This document shows, piece after piece, positions 8,062 to 16,383 of a stretch of 23,363 nucleotides of DNA. The position numbers were made by a program, and so were the translations under genes. The notes under the pieces are model-generated. The model had not been told where the DNA came from and ran no database searches. It was given only the letters and a program-made list of their open reading frames with translations. Positions within the stretch are counted from its first letter, which is position 1, and each line of letters opens with the position of its first letter. Source of the stretch: SLLW01 sp964388615 (GTDB taxonomy: Bacteria > Bacteroidota > Rhodothermia > Balneolales > Natronogracilivirgulaceae); the NCBI GenBank assembly GCA_964388615.1, contig CAYMBG010000036.1, positions 1-23,363 of the forward strand, given 5' to 3'.

Positions 8062-8730
8062 TCAAAAAACGGTAACGATTTCTTTAAGGGGTTTGCGTTT
8101 CAAGTCGGGGACTTTGATATCAGCGCCGGGGTATCCTGCCGGGAAGAGTATGACAGGTGTTTCATTGGATGGCCGTTTCAGGATTCGGTTGAGAAATTTC
8201 ATGGGACTTGGAGTGTGGGGCAGTGCCACTAATCCGGCTGTATGCAGGGCGGTAATGAACATGCCGGCTGCTATTCCTACCGATTCATTTACGTAGTAGT
8301 TTTTTCTTCGTACCTGATGTTCATCAACCCGGTATGATTCCTTGAACACGGCAATGAGTACCGGAGCTTTTTCGAGGTAGGGTTTTTCGAAGTGTGTTTC
8401 AAGCTGCGCAATATCCTGTTTCATTTCCGCACTGAAGCGTGATTCATAATTTTGCCGCTCCTCGTTTTCCGCTGCATGGCGAATCTCATTTTTAATGGAC
8501 GGATCCTTGATAACAACAAAATGCCAGGGTTGCTTATGTGCGCCTGAAGGTGCCGTACCTGCCGCTTCGATGCAGTTCATGATCACTTCATCGGGGACAG
8601 GCTCCTCGGAAAAGTCCCTGACTGTGCGGCGTTTTTTCATCAGATTCAAGAAAGACCGGGAGCGTTCGATCAGCTCGTCCGGGGTGGGTTTCTGATAGTC
8701 CAACGGGAGAAAATTTACTTTGCTTGCCAT
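8062..8730 (-). CDS. Nitroreductase-family flavoprotein, iodotyrosine deiodinase-like
   Basis: A 222-residue FMN-dependent nitroreductase-fold protein that follows the iodotyrosine deiodinase (IYD) pattern over its whole length. FMN-binding elements are RRTVRDF (34-40), AGTAPSGAHKQPWHF (57-71) and a Thr in the HTP turn (residue 173). The IYD substrate-lid triad is present with the family spacing: Glu91 and Tyr95 (ERQNY, four apart) and Lys116 (FEKPYL, 21 after the Tyr). In animal IYD these residues hold the halotyrosine zwitterion. The C-terminus GYP followed by VPDLKRKPLKEI is also IYD-like. Reductive dehalogenation of halotyrosine is therefore the best prediction; a general NAD(P)H nitroreductase is the alternative. 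The protein has no membrane anchor, as in other bacterial homologues. The Smr gene follows 43 bases downstream. Confidence 0.85.
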   Translation of the reverse strand: MASKVNFLPLDYQKPTPDELIERSRSFLNLMKKRRTVRDFSEEPVPDEVIMNCIEAAGTAPSGAHKQPWHFVVIKDPSIKNEIRHAAENEERQNYESRFSAEMKQDIAQLETHFEKPYLEKAPVLIAVFKESYRVDEHQVRRKNYYVNESVGIAAGMFITALHTAGLVALPHTPSPMKFLNRILKRPSNETPVILFPAGYPGADIKVPDLKRKPLKEIVTVF

Positions 8731-9050
8731 ATGAATCGACTCGTATTGCTGTAAAAAAGGGGATATTTTCTAATCTGATCCTTATAAAACCAAAAGATAC
8801 TATTGATGTGTCATACAGAGATGAACGGGGTTGAATATTACGATTTTGAGTATAGATATCCTTACCTTTCATGTTACGCTGTATATCATTGTAAAAAAAG
8901 ATGGATCTGTATTACCTGCTCCATAAGATAAGGAAACTCCAATTTATCCTCACATAATGAGTAGGTGGTTCGTTGTTTGCGCAATATAAGATGAACAGGC
9001 CTTTTGGTAACCCCCCGGCTGCAAAAAAAAGCAGATAATAAACTGGAATC
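8731..9050. other. Divergent intergenic region (nitroreductase / K+ channel)
   Basis: This 320-base region separates two divergent genes and must carry both promoters. It is AT-rich. I found no clean -35/-10 pair, inverted repeat or RNA gene. TATAAG at about 8987-8992 on the plus strand could be a -10 box for the channel gene. Short open frames here do not resemble proteins. Confidence 0.4.
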
Positions 9051-10799
9051 ATGAGCTTTCTTATCATGGAACTCAACACCTTTTTCGAAAAAAAATCCAC
9101 CCGAATGAACTTGAGGAGGCTGTTGATTTTTGCAGGCATGCTGATTGCGGTGATTCTCTCATACACTGCTTTGTTTCAGGTCATCAGCCATTACGAAGGT
9201 CAGGATCACAGTTGGATATCAGGATTTTACTGGACCATGGTTACAATGGCCACACTTGGATTTGGTGACATCGTATTTTATTCCGATATCGGCCGGGTAT
9301 TTTCAACCGTGGTGTTGGTAAGCGGAGTCGTATTTCTGCTTGTATTACTACCGTTTACGTTTATCCAGTTTTTCTATGCACCGTGGCTGGAAGCACAGGC
9401 GCAGGCCCGGGCTCCTAAGCGGCTTCCTCGGGAAGTCAGCGGCCACATCATCCTTACCCGTTACAACCCGGTAGCTATTGCTTTTATTGAAAAACTGAGG
9501 GCGTTCAATTATGATTACTGGATTGTCATATCGGATTTGAAAGAGGCTTTGAGTGTCAGTGATCTGGGATACAGCGTGATTCATGGTTCTGTGGATGATC
9601 CGACCACCTGGAGCAAAGTGCGTGTAGAAAATGCAGCGATGGTTGTGGCAAACGACAATGAGCGGGTAAACACCAATGTCACATTCACCATCCGTGAACT
9701 CACCGAGTCGGTGCCGATCGTAACCTTCACGCAGACTGATGAAGCTGTCGATATTCTGAAGCTGGCCGGAAGTGATCTGGTGCTGAACCTGGCGGAAATG
9801 ATGGGGCAGTCGTTGGTACGGCGTGTGGTGAGCGGAAGCGCGCGTGTACATGTCATCGGTCGTTTTCAGGAGCTGGTTATTGCGGAAGCACCGGCACTCG
9901 AAACCCCGCTTGCCGGCAAGACGCTAACCGAAACCCGGCTCAGACAGTTGACCGGGGTTAATGTTGTAGGTACATGGGAACGAGGGAGATTCCAGATAGC
10001 CAGATCCAACACCCGTATCAACGCCAAGAGTATCCTGGTTATGGTAGGCACCGTGGAAAGTCTGCGCAAGTATGATGAGTTATTGGGTATTTACCATGCA
10101 ACAGATGCCCCGGTGCTTGTGCTGGGGGGAGGGCGTGTCGGAGAGGTGGTGGCCCGGTCGCTCAACGAGCGCCAGATACCGTTCAAAATTGTGGAAAAAT
10201 CGGGTCACATTAATAAATACAAAAATATGCAGGTAGTAGGAGATGCGGCTGACCTCAAGGTGCTCAAAAAGGCGGAAATCGATAAAGCGCATACGGTCAT
10301 CATCACTCCCAACCAGGACGATACCAACATCTTCCTAACCCTGTATTGCCGACGGTTGCGTCCGGAGCTTCAAATCATTTCGCGGGCGACGCTCGATCGT
10401 AACCAGCAAACGCTGCGTCGCGCCGGTGCCGATTTTACACTATCCTATTCAACGATGGGAGCTAATGCCATATTCAATTTTCTACAGCGTGGAGAGGTTG
10501 TCATGCTCGCGGAGGGATTGAATGTTTTTCGGGTGAGAACTCCGCAAAAACTTCAGGGAATGGCGATCAAGAACGTGAATATCCGGGATCAAACCGGATG
10601 CACGATTGTCGGGGTGGAGGAAAACGGCCAGATCACCTTGCAGCCTGAACCTGACTTTACGTTAAAAAGTAATCAAAAAATCATTCTCATCGGTACTCTC
10701 GAAGCTGAAAAAAGCTTTTGGAAGTGTTACAATGATGGCAAACCGGTGGAAGGGCGAAGAACGTTTTTGTTGCGTAAAATCAGGGATAATTTGAAATAA
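9051..10799 (+). CDS. Potassium channel with two RCK (TrkA-N/TrkA-C) domains in one chain
   Basis: A two-helix potassium channel fused to tandem RCK gating domains, 582 residues. TM1 is at about 22-45, the pore loop at 54-73 and TM2 at about 83-110. The selectivity filter is T68-L-G-F-G-D73 where TVGYGD is usual. The first Rossmann domain (about 129-245) has lost the glycine-rich loop: TRYNPV stands where GxGxxG is expected. A TrkA-C-like lobe follows at about 265-335. The second Rossmann domain (about 353-470) has an intact GGGRVG at 359-364, followed by a second TrkA-C lobe at about 490-555. This plan resembles GsuK-type and other double-RCK channels. The next gene begins shortly after its stop, so the two are probably co-transcribed. 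A role in K+ homeostasis under osmotic stress is inferred. Confidence 0.9.
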   Translation: MSFLIMELNTFFEKKSTRMNLRRLLIFAGMLIAVILSYTALFQVISHYEGQDHSWISGFYWTMVTMATLGFGDIVFYSDIGRVFSTVVLVSGVVFLLVLLPFTFIQFFYAPWLEAQAQARAPKRLPREVSGHIILTRYNPVAIAFIEKLRAFNYDYWIVISDLKEALSVSDLGYSVIHGSVDDPTTWSKVRVENAAMVVANDNERVNTNVTFTIRELTESVPIVTFTQTDEAVDILKLAGSDLVLNLAEMMGQSLVRRVVSGSARVHVIGRFQELVIAEAPALETPLAGKTLTETRLRQLTGVNVVGTWERGRFQIARSNTRINAKSILVMVGTVESLRKYDELLGIYHATDAPVLVLGGGRVGEVVARSLNERQIPFKIVEKSGHINKYKNMQVVGDAADLKVLKKAEIDKAHTVIITPNQDDTNIFLTLYCRRLRPELQIISRATLDRNQQTLRRAGADFTLSYSTMGANAIFNFLQRGEVVMLAEGLNVFRVRTPQKLQGMAIKNVNIRDQTGCTIVGVEENGQITLQPEPDFTLKSNQKIILIGTLEAEKSFWKCYNDGKPVEGRRTFLLRKIRDNLK

Positions 10800-10902
10800 G
10801 AATCTCGATATCATGAGTTTAAATAGAGAATCGCATACGGTTTTGAAGTTTTTTTGTTTCTGTCGCGCATGCCGGGCGGCTTTAAAAGGTGAAGGGAGTC
10901 AA

Positions 10903-13704
10903 ATGTTACATTTACTCTTGATTGTAGTCTTGACAGGGTTCGGCAGCTTTATTGCTTTGGATGCGAATGGTCAGGGACGTGCCATGGAAGTTGAGGATAT
11001 TATGAACTTCAACCAGATCAAGACCCCTGATATTTCTGAAAGCGGCGGGCTCATCAGTTTTGAGCAGGTACCAGACCGTGGTGATGGTGCCGCCGTGGTG
11101 GTGGATGATGTTGGAAATGAGAGGATCCGCATTCCACGTGGTACGGATCCCCGGCTTAACAGTGATGAAGGATGGTTTAAAGCATGGGTACATGATCCTT
11201 TTCGCCAACGCCTTAAGACGGAAGAGGGTCCCGACAGTCTTGTGGCGATACAGCCGGATCTTTCCGATTCCATTTTGGTCGGTAATGTTAAAAAGACACA
11301 ATTTTCGCAAGACGGGCAGTGGATGGCAGTCCTGACCCAACCGGAGAATCCGGAGGAGCCGGGAACAAGAACCGGACCGGGTGGGAGTTTGCGGCTCTTT
11401 TATTTGCGGGATTTGTCTGATATGCCGGAGCCTTCCGATACAAACAACTCGTCTTCAAATTCAAAGATTTATGACCCCTCTGGTCGTTTGATGTTCCAAA
11501 CGGATAACGTTCATGATTTTGCTATTGACAGTCTTTCTACTCAGGTAGTCTATTCGGTGGCGGATTCCACCGGAGCAGAGAACGGGTTGTTCCGGGTGGA
11601 CCTGCTGGATGAATCACTTTCCATCCGGGCAATACATCGACATAGATACGGAGTCTATGACGGGTTTTCCTGGCATGAACCAAGCAGCACTCTCGCTTTT
11701 TTGTTTAGCAGGGAAGATGAATTGGGAAACCCTTCCCCTGCAGAACTTAAGGTATGGGATGGAGATGCGGAGCAACTGAACACTATTGCTGCTTCCGATG
11801 ATTTTAGCGGAGAACGTGTGCTGCCTTTGCATTCGAAACTCAGTTGGTCAAATGACGGTGACCGTTTATTCTTTGGCTGGCAACCTCTTTCCATGTACCA
11901 GCATTCCCTCTATGAGGAAGAGGAAGAGTTGTATGCGGTAACCGACCGTGACTCGATTCTTGCCGGGGCCGATGTTGCTGTCTGGCATGGGGATGACCCG
12001 CTTATCAAGCCACATGAGGAGCAGACCTGGGAACAACGGCGTGATCACACCTATCTGACGGTTTATCATTTCAGCTATAACCGCATCGTTGAATTGGCCG
12101 ATGAACAGGTGCCATATGTCGAAGCGGTAGATAACAGCCGATATGCGTTGGGCCGTAATCCCCGGCCCTATAAAAAGGAGATCACCTGGGACGGCCGTTA
12201 CAACGATTACTATGTGATCAATTTACGGGACGGCTCCCGTACCATGATCATCGACCGCTTGCGATCTACAACGATCTCGCTTTCACCGGGCGGACGATTT
12301 GTGCTTTTCTATGAAGCCGGGCACTGGCATATGTATGACATCGACCGCAATATCATCCGGAATATCACAAAATCGTTGGATGTGCCGTTTGCCGATGAAG
12401 ATCATGACTATCCGTTCCCTGCCCGCGGTTATGGGATGGCCGGATGGGTGGCAGGTGATCGTGCTGTGGTGATTTATGACAAGTACGATATATGGCAAAT
12501 TGATACACGCTCATTGGAGTGGTGGAATCTGACAGCGGGTCAGGGTCGCCAGAATCAGCGGCAATTCAGAGTGGTGGCTAGTGATCCCGAGCATGAGGCT
12601 TTCCAAAGAAATGAGCATCTGTTGGCACGCGGATTCGGGGAGCGGGATAAAACCTATGGGTTATATGGTGTGCGTATTAGCCGGGAAGGATATGAGCGGC
12701 TGGTGGAGGGCCCCCACAGATATCAATACCTGGGGCAAGCGTCTGAAAATGACCGGATTCTTTATACCAGAGAGAGCTACAGCGAATTTCCGGATCTCTG
12801 GGTATCAGACCGAAGACTTCGTAATCCAAGAAAAATAACACTGGTAAACCCGCAGATTGACAATTTTGCATGGGGCCGGGCGGAGCTGGTAAGGTGGCTG
12901 GACCTGGACGGTGAGCAGCTTGATGGAGTACTTATAACACCGGACGATTATGTGGAGGAGGAGCCGCTTCCGGTCCTGGTCTATTTCTATGAGCAGTTTT
13001 CACAACGATTGCATCATTTTAACGAACAGGTGATCAACCACCGTCCGGGTTTTCCTTACTATGTAAGTAATGGCTATGCCGTGTTTTTGCCGGATGTACG
13101 GTATGATGTAGGAATTCCCGGATATTCCGCCACCCGTTCAGTTGTGCCGGGAGTGCAGAAATTGATTGATATGGGTGTGGCCGATCCCGATGCGATTGCG
13201 CTGCACGGTCATTCCTGGAGTGGGTATCAGGCGGCTCATATGGCTACCGAAACGCATTTATTTGCGGCTGTAATTGCCGGCGCGCCGGTATCCAACATGA
13301 CCAGCGCTTATGGTGGCATCCGGTGGGGCACCGGACTGGCAAGGCAGTTTCAGTATGAGCAGACCCAGAGCCGGATCGGTGGTACTTTGTGGGATAGCCG
13401 TGATAAATATATCGAAAATTCACCGGTGTTTTACGCCGACCGCATCCAAACGCCTATGATGATCATGTTCGGCGATGAAGATGGAGCCGTTCCCTGGGAG
13501 CAGGGAATAGAGCTTTACCTGGCCATGCGCCGGTTGCACAAAGATGTGATTTTTCTGCAATATCGCGGGGAACCTCATCATCCGCAAAAATATGCCAATA
13601 AACTTGACTATTATCTGAGGATGAAGGAGTACCTGGATCACCATCTAAAGGGCAAACCGGCTCCCGCGTGGATTCGGCAAGGTAGTCCATTTACCGGCCA
13701 ATAG
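10903..13704 (+). CDS. Large secreted S9 family peptidase
   Basis: A large S9 (prolyl oligopeptidase-family) serine peptidase, 933 residues from ATG 10903. This start has GAAGGGAG at 10891-10898; an ATG at 10813 would add 30 Cys- and Arg-rich residues that do not look like a signal peptide. From 10903 the N-terminus is hydrophobic (LLLIVVLTGFG) and ends near ANGQ, consistent with export. A long propeller region occupies about 40-640. The catalytic domain contains Ser771 (HGHSWSGY), Asp860 (FGDEDGAVP) and His892 (RGEPHHP). IAGAPVSNMTSAYGG and RWGTGLARQFQYE are typical of a large Bacteroidota subgroup. It is related to, but clearly different from, the two S9 enzymes at the left end. It follows the K+ channel gene on the same strand. 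Peptide scavenging is the likely role. Confidence 0.9.
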   Translation: MLHLLLIVVLTGFGSFIALDANGQGRAMEVEDIMNFNQIKTPDISESGGLISFEQVPDRGDGAAVVVDDVGNERIRIPRGTDPRLNSDEGWFKAWVHDPFRQRLKTEEGPDSLVAIQPDLSDSILVGNVKKTQFSQDGQWMAVLTQPENPEEPGTRTGPGGSLRLFYLRDLSDMPEPSDTNNSSSNSKIYDPSGRLMFQTDNVHDFAIDSLSTQVVYSVADSTGAENGLFRVDLLDESLSIRAIHRHRYGVYDGFSWHEPSSTLAFLFSREDELGNPSPAELKVWDGDAEQLNTIAASDDFSGERVLPLHSKLSWSNDGDRLFFGWQPLSMYQHSLYEEEEELYAVTDRDSILAGADVAVWHGDDPLIKPHEEQTWEQRRDHTYLTVYHFSYNRIVELADEQVPYVEAVDNSRYALGRNPRPYKKEITWDGRYNDYYVINLRDGSRTMIIDRLRSTTISLSPGGRFVLFYEAGHWHMYDIDRNIIRNITKSLDVPFADEDHDYPFPARGYGMAGWVAGDRAVVIYDKYDIWQIDTRSLEWWNLTAGQGRQNQRQFRVVASDPEHEAFQRNEHLLARGFGERDKTYGLYGVRISREGYERLVEGPHRYQYLGQASENDRILYTRESYSEFPDLWVSDRRLRNPRKITLVNPQIDNFAWGRAELVRWLDLDGEQLDGVLITPDDYVEEEPLPVLVYFYEQFSQRLHHFNEQVINHRPGFPYYVSNGYAVFLPDVRYDVGIPGYSATRSVVPGVQKLIDMGVADPDAIALHGHSWSGYQAAHMATETHLFAAVIAGAPVSNMTSAYGGIRWGTGLARQFQYEQTQSRIGGTLWDSRDKYIENSPVFYADRIQTPMMIMFGDEDGAVPWEQGIELYLAMRRLHKDVIFLQYRGEPHHPQKYANKLDYYLRMKEYLDHHLKGKPAPAWIRQGSPFTGQ

Positions 13705-13824
13705 TGTTGTAAATAAGGACATATCCTGGTTTACAGACCGGTAAGCGGACCGATTGACGGAAATTCCATGACGGATCCTTTATGGCGGATCAATATCCCG
13801 CAAAACGATGGAAGGTAAATCCGT

Positions 13825-14175
13825 TCAGGATTGTGGTACCCAGGACGTGCACCAACCACCGGGATGAACCGGACCGGCAAACAGGGTGCATCCACCACAT
13901 TGCGGACCGTGCTGGTCAGCTACCCAATACTCGCAGTTGTCACATCGTTCGGTCGGGTTCGGGGTTTCCGCAACATATTGCAAGGTTTCGCGAAGTTGTA
14001 TGTCCGATTCACTGAGTCCGGAGAGGTCACCGCAGGGATCTGCGGCTGCTTCTTCACCGTTACCGTTGCCATTTCCACAACCTTTTATGAAGACGCCGGC
14101 ACCGGCACCTGCCAGTCCCAACATACTGATTTTGCCTAAAAAGGCTTTTCTGCTGATGGTATTATCGTTCGACAT
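13825..14175 (-). CDS. High-potential iron-sulfur protein (HiPIP) with Tat-type signal
   Basis: A 116-residue periplasmic electron carrier with one 4Fe-4S cluster. The HiPIP ligands are Cys78 and Cys81 (CDNC), Cys96 (GGCTLFAG) and Cys109 (GGWCTSW); the GGC-x-LF-x-G and GWC-x-x-W signatures are typical. Two further cysteines (48 and 93) are not standard ligands. The N-terminus SRKAFLGK followed by a Gly/Ala-rich hydrophobic stretch is a Tat-like signal with Arg-Lys instead of Arg-Arg. The stretch ends VFIKGC (Cys33), a possible lipobox, so the protein may be lipid-anchored. The Gly/Asn repeat after it would be a flexible linker. It is the last gene of a minus-strand series after the M28 peptidase and a small membrane protein, 109 bases after the latter. 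Confidence 0.9.
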   Translation of the reverse strand: MSNDNTISRKAFLGKISMLGLAGAGAGVFIKGCGNGNGNGEEAAADPCGDLSGLSESDIQLRETLQYVAETPNPTERCDNCEYWVADQHGPQCGGCTLFAGPVHPGGWCTSWVPQS

Positions 14176-14284
14176 GATATAGATCTATTATGTTATGGAG
14201 AACAATGAATATGTTGTTGGTCAAAAACTTTCTTGAGCATGGCTTTGGCTTGGGAAAAACAATCCAAAGCGGCTGATTTGAAAG

Positions 14285-14662
14285 TTACAACACGAAACCT
14301 ATAATAAGGATTCCTACACCTAAAACTAAAAGAATCAATCGAAAACGGGTAGAAAAAAAAAGGGGGCGGATAAGAAGTCCGTAGGAGAAGGAATGCTTGA
14401 GAAGCCATTGATAGTAATGCAAACGGTGAGGGGCACCGATAGCAATAGTCACGTGTCCATGAAGGATGGTAAGGGTAAAAGGAAAAGCGAAACAGAAAGT
14501 GGCAACATAGACAAGTGTTGCCGGGAGGGGCAGTTGGTTGAGAATAAAATAGAAAGGCCAGGCAAAAACCAGAAGGAGTGGGGGCGTTAGCAGGATATTG
14601 ATCCAGCTGATTCGGCGGAAATTGCTTTCGCTCAACTCTGTCCGGTTTTTCCTGGTGATCAT
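14285..14662 (-). CDS. Small hydrophobic membrane protein of unknown function (125 aa)
   Basis: I do not recognise this family. After a short polar N-terminus (MITRKNRTELSES) there are two hydrophobic segments at about 20-42 and 46-67, then a polar His-rich stretch (LHGHV, HRLHYYQW), and a strongly hydrophobic C-terminus (LILLVLGVGILIIGFVL). This suggests three or four membrane helices. The start codon lies seven bases after the stop of the M28 peptidase gene, so co-transcription is almost certain. The His residues around 68-85 are the only notable polar cluster. No function can be assigned. Confidence 0.65.
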   Translation of the reverse strand: MITRKNRTELSESNFRRISWINILLTPPLLLVFAWPFYFILNQLPLPATLVYVATFCFAFPFTLTILHGHVTIAIGAPHRLHYYQWLLKHSFSYGLLIRPLFFSTRFRLILLVLGVGILIIGFVL

Positions 14663-14669
14663 ATTGCCG

Positions 14670-16355
14670 TTAATCGTAGTTCATATGATAGGCCTCTTCA
14701 ATGGCATGGAGTCGAGCTTGTTCAAACTCACTACCGGGCTGCCAGCGGCGCAGGGTTTCCTCATTGGCAATACGTTTGGTTACCTGGTAGATCACTTTCA
14801 TATCCGCAATCGCTCCGGACAGATCCCACCAGTCGTGAACACGGTCATGTACCGTATGATAGATCTTTGACCGGTACTCGGCAACCTGTTCGTTGTAGTT
14901 GTCCGGTTTGTCAACGAACTCTGTTCCGGGATTGGGATAGAGGGCCGGTATACCCTGCCGGGCGAAAGAAAAATGATCCGATCGGTAGTAAATTCCTTGT
15001 TCGGGGTTGGGATCGGGTTTGACGGTCCTTTCCATTTCGGCAGCTACCTCCTCCAGTATGGGGTCGATGTCGGACAGGCCATAGCCTATAGCTACGATGT
15101 CACTGGTTTCTCCGTAAATATTGGTTGCATCCAGGTTAATATTGGCGGATACCTTTCCAGGATGAACCGGAGCATTCTCCGCGAAATACTGAGAACCAAG
15201 CAAGCCCGACTCCTCGGCTGTGACTGCGACAAAATAGAGGCTTCGACGGATTTCCCCGGTTTCCATTTCAAAAAGCCGAGCCATGTTGATCATCAAACTC
15301 ACTCCGCTGGCATTATCCCAGGCGCCATTGAAAATCGAGTCGCCTTCCACGGGTTCGCCCTGACCCAGATGGTCATGATGAGCTGAAAAAATGACGGCTT
15401 CGTCGGCCAGATCGGGATCCGAACCGGTAAGTTTACCCACCACGTTTTGGCCTTCAATAGAGCGATAGTCGGCATCCAGTGACAGATCCAGCCGAACATC
15501 CTCGAGAGGAACCGGTTCAAATGCCGTGTTTTCGGCGGCATCAAGCATTTCGTCGAGATCGAGTCCGGCTTGTGTGAAAAGTTCCTCGCTTTTTTCCCGT
15601 GTCATCCATCCCGAGAATTGCGTATCGTGACCGGCTTCGTCGAAGACGAAAAACCGTTCTCTGCTCCAGCTGTTGCGAACGATATCCCAGCCATATCCGG
15701 CGGTTTTATCGGTATGGATGATGATAGCCCCCAGAGCACCCTTTTCGATCGCTTTTTCGAATTTATAGGTCCAGCGACCGTAATACAGGCGATTGCCCCC
15801 GTCGAAGCGATCTTCATAAGTGACAGGATTGAAGTTTTTGAATACCAGTACCTTGTTGCTGACATCCACCCCTTTGAAATCGTCCCAGCTCTCTTCAGGG
15901 GCTTCGATGCCGTAGCCGACATACACCAGTTCAGCTTCATCGATGGCAACTTCTTCCTGTATGTGTGCAGGCCATGCCATGAAATCATCCTGATACTCGA
16001 GTGAATAGGTGTCGTCCGGCTGAGCTGTGTCACCGGAATAAAAACGCATCCGGGCATTTCGGGTTTGCTGTCCCATGAGCGGAACCGGTTGGGTCCAGTT
16101 TTCACCGGGCATTCCGGGTTCCAGGCCGATTCTTTGAAATTGTTCGGTAATGTAATCGACGGTCATCTCCTCGTACACGGTTCCGGGGGAGCGACCACCA
16201 AACTCATCGCTTGCCAGTACTTCCACATGTTCCAGAATATGAGACTCGGATAGCGGTCCGGGCAATACTTCTTGTTGTCCGTTATCGGGACTGCAGGCTG
16301 AGAAAAAAAGCAGCAAGACTCCGGGTAGTAGTAATATTTGTGTCAATGATTTCAT
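14670..16355 (-). CDS. M28 family zinc aminopeptidase, lipoprotein
   Basis: A 561-residue M28 metallopeptidase that should release N-terminal amino acids from peptides at the cell envelope. Residues 1-21 are a lipoprotein signal (LLLLFFSAC, lipid Cys21). A PA-type insert (about 140-260) with VGYGIEAPEESWDDFKG and GALGAIIIHTDK sits inside the catalytic domain, as in related plant-type and bacterial M28 enzymes. The two-zinc site is complete: His326 and Asp328 (SAHHDHLG), bridging Asp347 (AWDNASG), catalytic Glu381 and ligand Glu382 (TAEESG), Asp409 (NLDATN) and His461 (YRSDHFSF). It follows ald by 28 bases and precedes the small membrane protein by seven. Length and motifs are normal; exact residue preference is unknown. 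Confidence 0.93.
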   Translation of the reverse strand: MKSLTQILLLPGVLLLFFSACSPDNGQQEVLPGPLSESHILEHVEVLASDEFGGRSPGTVYEEMTVDYITEQFQRIGLEPGMPGENWTQPVPLMGQQTRNARMRFYSGDTAQPDDTYSLEYQDDFMAWPAHIQEEVAIDEAELVYVGYGIEAPEESWDDFKGVDVSNKVLVFKNFNPVTYEDRFDGGNRLYYGRWTYKFEKAIEKGALGAIIIHTDKTAGYGWDIVRNSWSRERFFVFDEAGHDTQFSGWMTREKSEELFTQAGLDLDEMLDAAENTAFEPVPLEDVRLDLSLDADYRSIEGQNVVGKLTGSDPDLADEAVIFSAHHDHLGQGEPVEGDSIFNGAWDNASGVSLMINMARLFEMETGEIRRSLYFVAVTAEESGLLGSQYFAENAPVHPGKVSANINLDATNIYGETSDIVAIGYGLSDIDPILEEVAAEMERTVKPDPNPEQGIYYRSDHFSFARQGIPALYPNPGTEFVDKPDNYNEQVAEYRSKIYHTVHDRVHDWWDLSGAIADMKVIYQVTKRIANEETLRRWQPGSEFEQARLHAIEEAYHMNYD

Positions 16356-16383
16356 CGATACGATCAGGTTGTATTTGAAAGGT

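Noticed and set aside
9348..9851. Minus-strand frame of 167 codons within the K+ channel gene
   Set aside because: It lies wholly inside a well-supported coding sequence and has shadow-like composition.
13705..13824. Possible terminator between the S9 peptidase and HiPIP genes
   Set aside because: Only four-base stems were found and there is no U-tract.
13831..14182. Plus-strand frames opposite the HiPIP gene
   Set aside because: The HiPIP cysteine signatures and Tat-like signal on the minus strand are decisive.
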